A stretch of 58,825 bases of DNA from Marinococcus luteus (GCF_900106595.1 NZ_FNNC01000008.1:1-58825); one strand, 5' to 3'. Positions 7,188 through 17,634 are shown, numbered from the stretch's first letter. The notes: generated by a model not told the origin, from the letters alone. Translations and numbers: made by a program.

Positions 7188-7991
7188 CTACTCTCCTTCA
7201 ACCATGGTACGGAGCGTTCGTATATCGATCCTCCGCTTTTTTGCTTCCCGGTAAAGCTGATATTTATACGGAAGGGGCATTCCTTCTGCTTCCATCCACT
7301 CCAGCTGATCCGGAATGTTGGCCGTTGTTACATCTTTTTCGATTCGGCCTGCTTTCATGAACCAAATACGGTCGGACATGAAGGCTTCTTCGAGATAATG
7401 GGTAATCGATATGATGGTAAGGCCCGATTCACGGCACAGCCGGTTCATTGTTTCCAAAATTTCTTTTCTGCCATTCGGATCAAGCATTGAGGTGGATTCA
7501 TCAAACACCATCACCTGCGGACGCAAGGCAAGAATTCCGGCTATCGCCGCCCGCTGTTTCTGGCCTCCGGACAGGCGGTGCGGCTCCATATGTAAAATGT
7601 GCTCGATGTTTACCCACCGGCTGACTTCATCAATACGTTCAAGCATCACTTCGCGTGGAACCCCGGCGTTTTCCATCCCAAAAGCAATGTCATCACGCAC
7701 GGTCGGCGCCACAAACTGATGCTCTGGGTTTTGGAAAACCATGCCCACTTCCCGCCGGATCATTTGCAGAGAGTCTTCCTCTGTTGTTTTTTTACCCAGC
7801 ACAAGAACGGACCCTCCGGTCGGCTGGGACAGGCCGTTAAAGAGACGGGAGAGTGTCGATTTCCCGGAACCGTTGGCTCCTATAATCGAAAGCCATTCCC
7901 CTTGGTGGATCTTTTTATTTAATCCTTTCAACACCTTTTCGTCGCTCTCCTCGTATTGATATTCAAGATCCCGTAGTTCGATAATCGCCAT
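7188..7991 (-). CDS. ecfA1: ECF transporter ATP-binding subunit EcfA1
   Basis: This ABC ATPase of 267 residues has Walker A GANGSGKST, signature LSGGQKQR, and Walker B VMVFDEST, in which Ser replaces the Pro of the usual DEPT, as is seen in this subunit. It begins MAIIELRDLEYQYEE. ATG at 7991 follows GGGAGGGGAG; the 35 upstream in-frame codons overlap a terminator hairpin and are not conserved. It is the first gene of the ecf-truA operon behind rplQ. No convincing own promoter is visible, so expression may depend on readthrough of the terminator after rplQ. Confidence 0.94.
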   Translation of the reverse strand: MAIIELRDLEYQYEESDEKVLKGLNKKIHQGEWLSIIGANGSGKSTLSRLFNGLSQPTGGSVLVLGKKTTEEDSLQMIRREVGMVFQNPEHQFVAPTVRDDIAFGMENAGVPREVMLERIDEVSRWVNIEHILHMEPHRLSGGQKQRAAIAGILALRPQVMVFDESTSMLDPNGRKEILETMNRLCRESGLTIISITHYLEEAFMSDRIWFMKAGRIEKDVTTANIPDQLEWMEAEGMPLPYKYQLYREAKKRRIDIRTLRTMVEGE

Positions 7992-8036
7992 GCCCTCTCC
8001 CCTCCCTTTAATGTTCGATTTTTGCATAGAAAAAAA

Positions 8037-8068
8037 GCAAGACGCAGTCTTTACAGACATCGTCCTGC
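8037..8068 (-). terminator. terminator between rplQ and ecfA1
   Basis: On the minus strand GCAGGACG pairs with CGTCTTGC (8 bp, one G-U), with an inner GTCT/AGAC stem, followed by seven T's (8030-8036). It should end the ribosomal-RNA polymerase alpha transcript about 60 nt past the rplQ stop. It lies only 45 nt before the ecfA1 start, so it may also set how much ecf mRNA is made. Confidence 0.8.
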
Positions 8069-8128
8069 CTCTTTTACATGTAACCTTCATTTGCAAATGA
8101 AAGAAATGTATAAACGAGGGCTTCCCGT

Positions 8129-8488
8129 TTATACAAGTTCGATGATAGCCATTTCAGCAGCGTCCCCACGGCGCGGTCCGAGTTTCAGTACGCGCGTGTA
8201 TCCGCCCTGGCGGTCTTCATAACGAGGACCGATTTCAGAGAACAGCTTCTGAACAGCATCCTGGCCTTCTTCATTAGCTGTTTCTTTGCGAACAAATGCA
8301 GCTGCCTGACGGCGGGCGTGCAAATCTCCACGTTTTCCGAGAGTAATAATTTTTTCTGCGATCGGCTGTACTTCCTTCGCTTTTGCATGAGTTGTCTCAA
8401 TCCGGCCGTTAATAATAAGGTCGGTAGTCAAATCACGAAAGAGCGCTTTTCTTGCCGATGTGTCGCGTCCAAGCTTTGAGTATGGCAT
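8129..8488 (-). CDS. rplQ: 50S ribosomal protein L17
   Basis: The 119-residue protein starts [25 protein letters not shown], the canonical L17 N-terminus, and ends with the conserved [16 protein letters not shown]17 sits near the exit of the polypeptide tunnel on the 50S subunit. It has a strong AGGAGG-type SD and lies 36 nt after rpoA, the last gene of the alpha operon. An AT-rich inverted repeat (8109-8133) overlaps its stop codon, and the main terminator follows at 8037-8068. Confidence 0.97.
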   Translation of the reverse strand: MPYSKLGRDTSARKALFRDLTTDLIINGRIETTHAKAKEVQPIAEKIITLGKRGDLHARRQAAAFVRKETANEEGQDAVQKLFSEIGPRYEDRQGGYTRVLKLGPRRGDAAEMAIIELV

Positions 8489-8524
8489 TACAATTCCCTC
8501 CTTTGGTCAAACAAATATTTATGA

Positions 8525-9469
8525 TTAGTCCTCTTCGCGCAATCCGAGTCCGAGTTCACCGAGTTTTTCCTGAACTTCTTCCAGCGATTTGCGTCCGAGG
8601 TTGCGGACTTTCATCATATCTTCTTCTGACTTCTGCGTCAGTTCCTGCACAGTATTGATGCCTGCGCGTTTCAGGCAGTTATAAGAACGGACCGAAAGAT
8701 CAAGTTCTTCAATTGTCATTTCAAGCACTTTTTCTTTCTGGTCTTCTTCTTTTTCCACCATAATTTCCGCATTCTGTGCCTGATCGGTCAGGCCGATAAA
8801 GATATTCAAGTGCTCATTCATGATTTTCGCACCAAGAGATACCGCCTCTTCAGGACGGATGCTTCCGTCTGTCCAGACATCCAACGTCAGCTTATCGTAG
8901 TTGGTAATCTGTCCGACGCGGGTATTTTCCACCTGGTAATTCACACGCTCTACCGGCGTATAAATAGAATCAATGGGAATGACACCGATTGGAAGGTCGT
9001 CGCTGTTGTTTCCTTCAGCCGGGACATAGCCGCGTCCGCGATGAGCGGTAAGGCGCATATGCAGGTTGGCGTTTTTTGATAAAGTAGCGATGTGAAGATC
9101 CGGATTCAGAATTTCCACGTCGCTGTCGTGCGTGATGTCCCGTGCAGATATTGTACCTTCTCCCTGCACATCCACTTCAAGCACTTTTTCATCATCAGAG
9201 TACACCTTCAAGGCGAGCTTTTTCAAATTCAAAATAATGGTCGTTACGTCTTCAAGTACGCCTTCAATCGTAGAAAACTCGTGAAGAACCCCATCGATTT
9301 GAACCGTAGAAACCGCTGCTCCCGGTAACGAGGATAAAAGAATACGACGCAGGGAATTCCCCAGGGTAGTACCGTAACCACGTTCCAATGGTTCAACAAC
9401 AAATTTGCCAAACTTGGCATCTTCGCTCACTTCGACCGCTTCAATGTTAGGCTTTTCAATTTCGATCAT
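8525..9469 (-). CDS. rpoA: DNA-directed RNA polymerase subunit alpha
   Basis: Alpha nucleates RNA polymerase assembly and contacts UP elements and activators. The 314-residue chain has the dimerising N-terminal domain ([23 protein letters not shown] near residue 30), an acidic linker, and the C-terminal helix-hairpin-helix domain ([17 protein letters not shown].. [10 protein letters not shown]). The length equals that of B. subtilis RpoA. It lies between rpsK and rplQ as in other Firmicutes. The 131-bp gap upstream is unusually rich in inverted repeats and could regulate its translation. Confidence 0.98.
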   Translation of the reverse strand: MIEIEKPNIEAVEVSEDAKFGKFVVEPLERGYGTTLGNSLRRILLSSLPGAAVSTVQIDGVLHEFSTIEGVLEDVTTIILNLKKLALKVYSDDEKVLEVDVQGEGTISARDITHDSDVEILNPDLHIATLSKNANLHMRLTAHRGRGYVPAEGNNSDDLPIGVIPIDSIYTPVERVNYQVENTRVGQITNYDKLTLDVWTDGSIRPEEAVSLGAKIMNEHLNIFIGLTDQAQNAEIMVEKEEDQKEKVLEMTIEELDLSVRSYNCLKRAGINTVQELTQKSEEDMMKVRNLGRKSLEEVQEKLGELGLGLREED

Positions 9470-9511
9470 TTGTTTGCGTACCCTCCTTCAAACGTCGTAC
9501 ATCCGGCAGCC

Positions 9512-9530
9512 GGTGCCGGAAAATAAGGAA
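9512..9530 (-). repeat. hairpin TCCGGCA-N5-TGCCGGA in the rpsK-rpoA gap
   Basis: Seven base pairs form a stem around a 5-nt loop, 43-61 bp upstream of the rpoA start codon. Its core CCGGCACC..TGCCGG is shared with the hairpin between rplE and rpsH at 15993-16010. There is no T-tract, so it is not a terminator. Confidence 0.5.
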
Positions 9531-9535
9531 AACAG

Positions 9536-9598
9536 GAAAGCGAGATGCAAAAGCACTCCTTCTAGCCTGTACCCTTTGCAATAGTCATGTTCGCTTTC
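9536..9598 (-). repeat. long stem-loop between rpsK and rpoA
   Basis: On the minus strand GAAAGCGA (9591-9598) pairs with TCGCTTTC (9536-9543). Inside, TGCAAAG (9574-9580) pairs with CTTTTGCA (9546-9553) with one bulged base. The structure begins directly after the rpsK stop codon and ends about 67 nt before rpoA. It could be an mRNA processing site, a stabiliser or a translational control element. Confidence 0.5.
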
Positions 9599-9600
9599 AG

Positions 9601-9996
9601 TTATGCACGTGGACGTTTTGGCGGGCGGCACCCGTTATGAGGTACTGGGGTGACATCACGAATGACCGTAACTTCTACACCTGTTGCCTGAAGGGAACGA
9701 ATTGCAGCTTCACGTCCAGCTCCTGGACCTTTCACTGTAACTTCTACGCTTTTCAATCCGTGTTCCATTGCAGCTTTTGTTGCTGTTTCTGCAGTCATTT
9801 GAGCTGCGAACGGAGTGGATTTACGGGAACCTTTGAAACCAAGCACTCCAGCGCTTGCCCATGCAAGTGTGTTTCCCTGGACGTCCGTAATGTTTACAAT
9901 CGTGTTGTTAAACGTCGAGCGGATATGAGCCACACCCGACTCTATATTCTTGCGCTGACGGCGTTTACGTGGTGCGTTCGACTTTGCTTTTGCCAT
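9601..9996 (-). CDS. rpsK: 30S ribosomal protein S11
   Basis: S11 lies on the 30S platform near the mRNA exit, next to S6/S18. The 131-residue protein contains [18 protein letters not shown] and the C-terminal [18 protein letters not shown] signature. It starts at ATG 9996 with AGGAGG upstream, 26 nt behind rpsM. The rpsD gene found here in proteobacteria is absent, as in Bacillus. Confidence 0.98.
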   Translation of the reverse strand: MAKAKSNAPRKRRQRKNIESGVAHIRSTFNNTIVNITDVQGNTLAWASAGVLGFKGSRKSTPFAAQMTAETATKAAMEHGLKSVEVTVKGPGAGREAAIRSLQATGVEVTVIRDVTPVPHNGCRPPKRPRA

Positions 9997-10022
9997 AATA
10001 GGTAACCTCCTTTATGAATAAA

Positions 10023-10391
10023 TTATTTACGTTTGTTTGCTACTGTACGACGCGGACCTTTACGGGTACGGGAATTGTTCTTCGTGTTTTGTCCGCGAAG
10101 CGGCAGTCCACGACGATGACGGATTCCACGATAGCTTCCGATCTCCATCAAACGTTTGATGTCGAGGGAAGTTTCACGGCGAAGATCCCCTTCTACCGTA
10201 TGGTTGTTATCAATAGCCGTACGGATACGGGCCAGCTCGTCTTCTGTTAAATCACGCACACGGGTGTTCTGGTCAACGTCAGCTTCGTTCAGAACCTGAA
10301 CTGCAAGCGATTTGCCGATGCCGTATACGTAGGTGAGTGAAATAGCAATACGCTTATCACGCGGAATATCTACTCCTGCAACACGTGCCAT
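10023..10391 (-). CDS. rpsM: 30S ribosomal protein S13
   Basis: S13 forms the head of the 30S subunit and bridges to the 50S. The 122-residue chain begins [18 protein letters not shown], has the YGIGKS helix-hairpin-helix region, and ends with the basic [18 protein letters not shown] and KGPRR tail that contacts P-site tRNA. It lies 18 nt after rpmJ in the conserved infA-rpmJ-rpsM-rpsK-rpoA-rplQ order. Confidence 0.98.
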   Translation of the reverse strand: MARVAGVDIPRDKRIAISLTYVYGIGKSLAVQVLNEADVDQNTRVRDLTEDELARIRTAIDNNHTVEGDLRRETSLDIKRLMEIGSYRGIRHRRGLPLRGQNTKNNSRTRKGPRRTVANKRK

Positions 10392-10409
10392 GCGGGCACC
10401 TCCTTTTTA

Positions 10410-10523
10410 TTATCCTTGTCTTTGTTTATGCTTCGGGTTCGAGCAAATTACCATTACCGAACCTTTACGGCGAATAACTTTACAATTGTCACAAATCTTT
10501 TTAACGGAAGCTCTTACTTTCAT
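10410..10523 (-). CDS. rpmJ: 50S ribosomal protein L36, zinc-binding form
   Basis: The 37-codon protein begins [21 protein letters not shown] and carries C11, C14, C27 and H32, the zinc-ribbon ligands of the C+ type L36. It has an AGGAGG SD 9 nt upstream of ATG 10523. The gene sits between infA and rpsM, its standard place. It shows that this strain keeps a zinc-dependent L36 even though zinc ligands are lost elsewhere in the same cluster. Confidence 0.97.
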   Translation of the reverse strand: MKVRASVKKICDNCKVIRRKGSVMVICSNPKHKQRQG

Positions 10524-10593
10524 TTTCCATTTACCTCCTTCACTGCATGCATGCCATGCATTGGTAAGAGTGCTCAAGAATGAACTTGCGGGT

Positions 10594-10812
10594 CTATTTG
10601 TAGCGGTACGTAATACGTCCGCGGGAAAGATCGTACGGTGAAATTTCTACAGTTACTTTATCACCAGGAAGAATCCGGATAAAGTGCATACGGATCTTAC
10701 CGGAAACATGCGCTAAAATTTTGTGTCCATTTTCAAGCTCAACACGAAACATAGCGTTTGGAAGAGGCTCAACCACCGTACCTTCCATTTCAATAACATC
10801 ATCTTTAGCCAT
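10594..10812 (-). CDS. infA: translation initiation factor IF-1
   Basis: The 72-residue OB-fold protein starts [19 protein letters not shown] and contains [22 protein letters not shown]-1 occupies the A site during initiation. The length is exactly that of B. subtilis IF-1. It lies 3 nt behind the KOW protein gene, so the two are co-translated. Both sit downstream of an internal promoter and a long structured leader. Confidence 0.98.
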   Translation of the reverse strand: MAKDDVIEMEGTVVEPLPNAMFRVELENGHKILAHVSGKIRMHFIRILPGDKVTVEISPYDLSRGRITYRYK

Positions 10813-10815
10813 GAA

Positions 10816-11124
10816 TTAATTCTCCTTTTCAAATAAGGCTTCTTGTTCAAAAAAGGTGTAAAGAGCGTGCCGGATTTTCGCGTTAGTCACTCGGCCGGTT
10901 TCTATTAAACTCGACTGTACTTCCGGCGAAATATACGAAAGCAATTCTACGTGGGACGTGTTTTTCTTCTTTCCCCGATCGAACTTTCGTCTTTCCCCGT
11001 CCGCCAGCATCAGAAACTTATCATCCAGCACATCAATTACTACCGCGTACTGACCAGCTTCGCGCCCCCGGGTCACTCGAACGATTTGTCCCAGATCGGG
11101 TCGCCTTGACTCCGAATCTTTCAT
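10816..11124 (-). CDS. KOW-domain RNA-binding protein (L14e-like, YbzG-type)
   Basis: The 102-residue protein has an N-terminal KOW/SH3-like fold (IVRVTRGREAGQYAVVIDVLDDKFLMLADGE) and then a basic RRKFDRGKKKN segment. It resembles eukaryotic/archaeal L14e and the B. subtilis protein YbzG found upstream of infA. It probably binds rRNA or the ribosome; its exact role is unknown. ATG at 11124 follows AAAGAGG, and an out-of-frame ATGCATGCATGA overlaps that start. It is the first gene after the structured region where map is expected, which suggests that the leader may respond to this protein. Confidence 0.8.
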   Translation of the reverse strand: MKDSESRRPDLGQIVRVTRGREAGQYAVVIDVLDDKFLMLADGERRKFDRGKKKNTSHVELLSYISPEVQSSLIETGRVTNAKIRHALYTFFEQEALFEKEN

Positions 11125-11139
11125 GCATGCATCCTCTTT

Positions 11140-11335
11140 TCCTTAGGCTTCGTTAGGATTTAGCAACCTGAAACCGTAGTAAACGGCCTGGGTTGTCCAA
11201 CCATCGGAGAGGGTGTATACGTGTTTGCTCTAGGCAAATTCAGTGTACCCCTAAAATGATGGTATTGCATCATGTTCCCGGATCGCATCCGATGGGCTCC
11301 ACGTTATTTATGAAACGCTTCTGCCACATCGCACT
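11140..11335 (-). ncRNA. candidate structured leader RNA or sRNA upstream of the KOW-infA genes
   Basis: About 200 nt between adk and the KOW gene fold as a multi-helix RNA on the minus strand. P1 is CCAUCGGA (11288-11295) with UCCGAUGG (11201-11208). It encloses P2, AUGAUG/CAUCAU (11256-11273), and P3, about 11210-11252 with a terminal UUUGC/GCAAA hairpin (11224-11238), giving a three-way junction. P4, CAACC..GGUUG (11164-11195), has inner CCGU/ACGG. CGGAU/AUCCG can form a local hairpin that competes with P1. UCCU can pair with the AGGA before the KOW start. Its own promoter lies just upstream. I recognise no known riboswitch class. A 37-codon reading frame overlaps it but lacks an SD. Confidence 0.55.
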
Positions 11336-11341
11336 TCCCGT

Positions 11342-11371
11342 ATTATAACGAGTTTCCGACCCGTTTTACAA
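11342..11371 (-). promoter_or_regulatory. internal promoter downstream of adk (TTGTAA-N18-TATAAT)
   Basis: On the minus strand a perfect -10 TATAAT (11342-11347) is paired with a weak -35 TTGTAA (11366-11371) at 18 bp. Transcription would start near 11335, within a few bases of the folded region. Confidence 0.65.
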
Positions 11372-11375
11372 ACAA

Positions 11376-13391
<2,016 letters not shown>

Positions 13392-13392
<1 letters not shown>

Positions 13393-13832
13393 TAGACCAC
13401 CTCGGTTTTTCCGCCTGCTGCCTCAATTGCTTGCACTGCTGAAGCAGAGAACTTGTTCGCGTGCACTTGAAGCTCTTTCTCCAACTCGCCGTTGCCTAAA
13501 ATTTTCACGCCATCTTTGTATTTGCTGATTACGCCTTTTTCAAGCAACGCTTCTGGAGTTACTGTTGTACCATTGTCGAAGCTGTTGAGCGTTTCCACAT
13601 TAACAATAGCGTACTCTTTACGATTAATATTCGTAAAGCCGCGTTTTGGCAAACGCTTGAAGATAGGGTTCTGCCCACCTTCAAAACCTGGACGTACACC
13701 ACCGCCGGAACGGGCATTCTGCCCTTTTTGTCCGCGGCCGGAAGTTTTGCCGTTGCCGGAAGCCGGCCCGCGGCCTACACGGTTACGCTGTTTGTTTTTG
13801 CCTTTTGCAGGCTGAAGTTCGTGGAGTTTCAT
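13392..13832 (-). CDS. rplO: 50S ribosomal protein L15
   Basis: The 146-residue protein begins [38 protein letters not shown], a Gly/Lys/Arg-rich extension that winds into 23S rRNA, followed by the globular domain. Length matches the family. It sits between rpmD and secY and overlaps secY by one base, typical of the spc operon. Confidence 0.97.
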
Positions 13833-13867
13833 ATTGCCACCTCCCTGTCATTTAGAAATGAGATTTA

Positions 13868-14053
13868 TTAGTTCAGTTCTTTCACCGTCAGCAGGTGCGA
13901 TACTTTGTTCACCATGCCGCGGATTGCAGGATTGTCTTCTTTTACTACCGTACGGTTGATTTTATGCAAACCAAGTGTACGGACTGTAACACGTTGTTCT
14001 TCCGGGCGCCCGATCATGCTGCGGGTAAGGGTGATTTCCAATTGTTTGGCCAT
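13868..14053 (-). CDS. rpmD: 50S ribosomal protein L30
   Basis: The small 61-residue protein reads [20 protein letters not shown], then [14 protein letters not shown] and [15 protein letters not shown], all L30 signatures. It binds 23S rRNA near the 5S region. It lies 13 nt after rpsE with a GGGGGG-type SD upstream of ATG 14053. Confidence 0.97.
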   Translation of the reverse strand: MAKQLEITLTRSMIGRPEEQRVTVRTLGLHKINRTVVKEDNPAIRGMVNKVSHLLTVKELN

Positions 14054-14066
14054 TTGCTTTCCCCCC

Positions 14067-14567
14067 TTATCCTAACAATTCTTCGACGCTCTTACCACGC
14101 AATTTAGCTACTTCTTCAGCTGTTTTCAAAGAAGTTAATCCGTTGATAGTAGCGCGAACCATGTTAATAGGATTGTTGGAACCGAGAGATTTCGACAGAA
14201 TGTCCTGTACGCCGCCAAGCTCTAGGATGGCACGTACCGGTCCTCCAGCGATTACTCCAGTACCTTCAGATGCAGGCTTCAATAGTACGTTGCCTGCGCC
14301 AAAGTGACCAGTGATTTCGTGTGGAATAGTTGTTCCTACGATCGGAATCTGCACAAGGTCCTTTTTAGCGTTTTCTACCGCTTTACGGATTGCTTCTGGT
14401 ACTTCAATAGCTTTCCCCTGGCCAAAGCCGACATGGCCGTTACGGTCTCCAACTACTACGAGTGCTGCAAAGCGGAAGTTACGTCCACCTTTAACAACTT
14501 TTGCGACACGGTTGATGGTTACAACACGTTCTTCAAGTTCCAGTTTATTCGGATCAATACTTTGCAT
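14067..14567 (-). CDS. rpsE: 30S ribosomal protein S5
   Basis: S5 helps form the mRNA entry tunnel and influences decoding accuracy. The 166-residue protein contains the N-terminal double-stranded-RNA-binding-like fold ([20 protein letters not shown]) and the glycine-rich [14 protein letters not shown] segment. The sequence in the spectinomycin loop (KVVKGG) looks wild type. It starts at ATG 14567, 20 nt after rplR. Confidence 0.98.
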   Translation of the reverse strand: MQSIDPNKLELEERVVTINRVAKVVKGGRNFRFAALVVVGDRNGHVGFGQGKAIEVPEAIRKAVENAKKDLVQIPIVGTTIPHEITGHFGAGNVLLKPASEGTGVIAGGPVRAILELGGVQDILSKSLGSNNPINMVRATINGLTSLKTAEEVAKLRGKSVEELLG

Positions 14568-14587
14568 TCTTGTCCCTCCCTTACTTT

Positions 14588-14947
14588 TTAGAATTTTAGT
14601 CCGTTCTCGCGGGCTGCTTCAGCGAGTTCTTGAACACGGCCGTGATAAACAAATCCACCCCGGTCAAAAACGACTGTGTCATAGCCTTTTTCTGTAGCAC
14701 GCTTGGCGAGAGTTTCCCCGATTTTGCGGGCTGCCTCTTTATTGCCGCCATTTTCGATTCCGGAATCTTTTTCCATTGTCGATGCTGCTGCCAGAGTTAC
14801 TCCTGCTTCGTCGTCAATCAGCTGTGCATAGATATGCTTTGCAGAACGGAAAACGTTCAGACGAGGACGTTCTGGTGTGCCGCTGATTTTACGGCGGATA
14901 CTCATATGGCGTTTCTTACGTTTTTCATAGCTTGTTGCGTGAGCCAT
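14588..14947 (-). CDS. rplR: 50S ribosomal protein L18
   Basis: L18 attaches 5S rRNA to the 50S subunit. The 119-residue protein has a basic N-terminus ([17 protein letters not shown]) followed by [21 protein letters not shown] and the C-terminal [28 protein letters not shown]. It lies 45 nt downstream of rplF in the spc operon order. Confidence 0.97.
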   Translation of the reverse strand: MAHATSYEKRKKRHMSIRRKISGTPERPRLNVFRSAKHIYAQLIDDEAGVTLAAASTMEKDSGIENGGNKEAARKIGETLAKRATEKGYDTVVFDRGGFVYHGRVQELAEAARENGLKF

Positions 14948-14992
14948 CGTACAGTTCCTCCTTTCGTGCTTGTTGCGATGTTAATTAACCGA

Positions 14993-15529
14993 TTATTTAC
15001 CCGTTTTACCTTCTTTGCGGCGAACTTCTTCACCTTCGTAGCGGATTCCTTTACCTTTGTAAGGTTCAGGAAGACGTACAGAGCGAATGTTGGAAGCTAC
15101 TGCACCAACGCGTTCTTTATCAATACCGCGGACGGTCACTTTCGTGTTAGAAGGTACTTCAATGTCGATTCCTTCCTCGGAAACGAATTCTACCGGGTGG
15201 GAGTAACCAACGTTTAACACTAACTTCTCGCCAGTCTTCTGCGCACGATAACCTACGCCGACGAGCTCGAGGTTCTTTTCGTATCCTTTTGTTACACCTT
15301 CTACCATGTTGTTTACAAGGCTTCGGGTCGTACCATGAAGCGAGCGGTACGTTTTATTGTCAGAAGGGCGTTCAAAAGTCACTTCCGATTCTCCAATATT
15401 CACAGTAATAACCGGGTGAAGCTCACGGCTTAATTCACCTTTTGGTCCTTTAACTGTAACTGTATTTCCTTCTTTAGCGATTGTTACGCCTTCTGGAATT
15501 TCGATTGGTTTCAGGCCAATACGAGACAT
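14993..15529 (-). CDS. rplF: 50S ribosomal protein L6
   Basis: L6 has two related domains near the sarcin-ricin loop and factor-binding site. The product starts [15 protein letters not shown] and carries the C-terminal motif [26 protein letters not shown] chose ATG at 15529 (178 aa) because GGAGGTG lies 8-9 nt upstream; three more in-frame codons upstream would overlap the SD. It lies 32 nt after rpsH. Confidence 0.97.
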   Translation of the reverse strand: MSRIGLKPIEIPEGVTIAKEGNTVTVKGPKGELSRELHPVITVNIGESEVTFERPSDNKTYRSLHGTTRSLVNNMVEGVTKGYEKNLELVGVGYRAQKTGEKLVLNVGYSHPVEFVSEEGIDIEVPSNTKVTVRGIDKERVGAVASNIRSVRLPEPYKGKGIRYEGEEVRRKEGKTGK

Positions 15530-15561
15530 ATTGCACACCTCCGTTCTTTATAACGATTTTA

Positions 15562-15960
15562 TTACCAAACGTATGCGAGTACTTCGCCGCCAACGTTTTG
15601 TTTTCTTGCTTCTTTATCAGACATAACACCTTTAGATGTAGAAATTACTGCGATACCAAGTCCGCCCAGCACTTTAGGAACCTCGTTGGATCCTGCATAA
15701 ACACGGAGACCTGGTTTACTGATACGTTTGATACCGGAAATAACTTTTTTGTTTTCCGTACCTGCTTTTAAGAATAAGCGGATCATTCCCTGTTTTTTAT
15801 CATCGACATATTCAACGTCGCGGATGAAACCTTCCAGCTTGAGGATTTCAGCGATTTCTTTTTTTAGGTTCGATGCAGGAAATTCTACTTTCTCGTGGTT
15901 CACCATGTTTGCGTTGCGGATACGAGTAAGCATATCAGCAATCGGATCTGTCATGACCAT
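15562..15960 (-). CDS. rpsH: 30S ribosomal protein S8
   Basis: S8 is a primary 16S rRNA-binding protein and in some bacteria represses the spc operon. The 132 residues begin [22 protein letters not shown] and end with the conserved [26 protein letters not shown]. In Bacillus rpsN (S14) precedes it, but here only 64 bp with a hairpin separate it from rplE. Confidence 0.98.
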   Translation of the reverse strand: MVMTDPIADMLTRIRNANMVNHEKVEFPASNLKKEIAEILKLEGFIRDVEYVDDKKQGMIRLFLKAGTENKKVISGIKRISKPGLRVYAGSNEVPKVLGGLGIAVISTSKGVMSDKEARKQNVGGEVLAYVW

Positions 15961-15992
15961 TTGAATACCTCCCTCCCAGTTACGGGGTCGTG

Positions 15993-16010
15993 CGCCGGCA
16001 GGTGCCGGCG
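15993..16010 (-). repeat. hairpin CGCCGGC-N4-GCCGGCG in the slot of the missing rpsN
   Basis: A perfect 7-bp GC-rich stem lies in the 64-bp gap between rplE and rpsH, where rpsN (S14) is found in Bacillus. It shares the core CCGGCACC..TGCCGG with the hairpin at 9512-9530. There is no T-tract. It may mark the deletion point or act as an mRNA stability element. Confidence 0.55.
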
Positions 16011-16024
16011 TTTACGTGAATAAT

Positions 16025-16564
16025 TTATTTTTGAAATGGCATGCCCATTTGATCGAGCAGCTCGTAAGATTCTTCATCAGTGGAAGCAGTAGTAACGATA
16101 ACGATATCCATTCCACGTACTTTTTCTACCTGATCGTAGGAAATTTCCGGGAAGATCAATTGTTCACGCACACCGAGTGTGTAGTTGCCACGGCCGTCAA
16201 ATGCTTTGTTTGACACCCCGCGGAAGTCACGGACACGTGGAAGCGTGACGTGGATTAATTTCTCCAGGAAGTCATACATACGTGCTCCGCGCAAAGTTAC
16301 CTTTGCACCGATTGGCATACCTTCACGAAGTTTAAATCCTGCAATAGAACGTTTTGCTTTTGTAATCAAAGGCTTCTGCCCGCTGATTGCTTCCAGCTCT
16401 TCTACTGCTTTATCCAATGAGCGAGGGTTTTGTACTGCTTCCCCGACACCCATGTTAATAACAATTTTATCAACCTTCGGTACTCCCATTACGGAAGAGT
16501 AGTCGAATTTCTCGTGCAGACTCGGTACGATTGATGTTTGATACTTTTCTTTTAAAGCGTTCAT
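16025..16564 (-). CDS. rplE: 50S ribosomal protein L5
   Basis: L5 binds 5S rRNA and forms an inter-subunit bridge to S13. The 179-residue protein carries [18 protein letters not shown], the [16 protein letters not shown] strand-loop and [22 protein letters not shown] near the end. It starts at ATG 16564, 31 nt after rplX. The next gene is rpsH rather than the expected rpsN. Confidence 0.98.
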   Translation of the reverse strand: MNALKEKYQTSIVPSLHEKFDYSSVMGVPKVDKIVINMGVGEAVQNPRSLDKAVEELEAISGQKPLITKAKRSIAGFKLREGMPIGAKVTLRGARMYDFLEKLIHVTLPRVRDFRGVSNKAFDGRGNYTLGVREQLIFPEISYDQVEKVRGMDIVIVTTASTDEESYELLDQMGMPFQK

Positions 16565-16595
16565 TCGTGTGACCTCCTCTCGTCCTTTGTCTTAC

Positions 16596-16919
16596 TTAGT
16601 TCAGGGCTTCACCTGATTTTTTGGCGACACGTACTTTTTTGCCGTTCTCCACCTTGTGACCAACACGTGTTGGTTCGCCAGATTTCGGATCAAGCGGCAT
16701 AACGTTTGATACGTGAATGGCAGCTTCTTGGTTTAAGATACCGCCTTGTGGGTTTTCCTGGGAAGGCTTCGCATGTTTTTTCACGATGTTAACACCTTCG
16801 ACGATTACACGTTCCTGTGCAGGCATTGCTTTAAGGATAACGCCTTCTTTGCCTTTATCCTTGCCGCTGATTACTTTTACTTTTTCACCCTGTTTAACAT
16901 GAAGCTTATTTTGGGCCAT
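16596..16919 (-). CDS. rplX: 50S ribosomal protein L24
   Basis: L24 initiates 50S assembly. The 107-residue protein opens with a KOW motif ([26 protein letters not shown]) and contains the family core [22 protein letters not shown]. Size and place between rplN and rplE are typical. Confidence 0.97.
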   Translation of the reverse strand: MAQNKLHVKQGEKVKVISGKDKGKEGVILKAMPAQERVIVEGVNIVKKHAKPSQENPQGGILNQEAAIHVSNVMPLDPKSGEPTRVGHKVENGKKVRVAKKSGEALN

Positions 16920-16966
16920 TTTCGCACCTCCTTAACGGGACATCATGACTTCGCATGATATTTGTA

Positions 16967-17335
16967 TTACAGAACTTCCGGTGCAAGGGAGATAATTTTC
17001 ATATACTGCTCATCACGAAGCTCTCTTGCTACTGGGCCAAAGATACGTGTTCCACGTGGTCCTTTGTCCGTACGTACGATTACAGCTGCGTTTTCGTCAA
17101 AGCGAATGTAAGAACCGTCTGGACGGCGGACGCCGCTGCGGGAACGTACAATAACTGCCTGGACAATCTCGCCCTTTTTGACAACGCCCCCTGGTGTTGC
17201 TTGTTTGACAGTGCATGTAATCATATCACCGATGTTAGCAGTTTTACGGCCGGAACCGCCTAAAACTTTTATACACTGTACTTCGCGGGCACCAGAGTTA
17301 TCCGCTACTCTTAAGCGTGATTCTTGTTGGATCAT
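16967..17335 (-). CDS. rplN: 50S ribosomal protein L14
   Basis: L14 sits at the subunit interface and binds RsfS. The 122 residues begin [25 protein letters not shown] and contain the [30 protein letters not shown] core. The sequence is textbook L14. It lies 32 nt after rpsQ. Confidence 0.98.
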   Translation of the reverse strand: MIQQESRLRVADNSGAREVQCIKVLGGSGRKTANIGDMITCTVKQATPGGVVKKGEIVQAVIVRSRSGVRRPDGSYIRFDENAAVIVRTDKGPRGTRIFGPVARELRDEQYMKIISLAPEVL

Positions 17336-17367
17336 AGGTCACGGTACCTCCTTTCTTTAAAAACGAT

Positions 17368-17634
17368 TTAAAGAATAACTGATTCTTCTATTACTTTCAC
17401 GAGACGAAAACGCTTGTCTTTCGACAGCGGGCGGGTTTCCATGATCTGGACGATGTCGCCAACTTTTGCAGTGTTTTCTTCATCGTGGGCTTTAAACTTT
17501 TTGGAGTCTCTGACACGTTTGCCGTACAACGGGTCTTTTTTATACGTTTCAACAACAACGGCAATCGTTTTATCCATTTTATCGGATGTCACGCGGCCGC
17601 TATAAACCTTACGGTTGTTACGTTCTTCAGCCAT
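17368..17634 (-). CDS. rpsQ: 30S ribosomal protein S17
   Basis: S17 is a primary 16S-binding OB-fold protein. The 88-residue chain starts [29 protein letters not shown] and includes the [35 protein letters not shown] signature. It lies 24 nt after rpmC in the order rpmC-rpsQ-rplN. Confidence 0.97.
   Translation of the reverse strand: MAEERNNRKVYSGRVTSDKMDKTIAVVVETYKKDPLYGKRVRDSKKFKAHDEENTAKVGDIVQIMETRPLSKDKRFRLVKVIEESVIL

Noticed and set aside
11160-11273. A 37-codon minus-strand frame (MMQYHHFRG.. to ..TVSGC) in the adk-KOW gap
   Set aside because: Only CCGGGAAC precedes the ATGATG, so no SD, and the same bases form perfect helices. RNA structure explains the region better, although conservation of the peptide should be tested.
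11125-11375. A decayed map gene in the adk-KOW gap
   Set aside because: None of the three frames on the transcribed strand shows any stretch resembling methionine aminopeptidase, so there is no support for a pseudogene.
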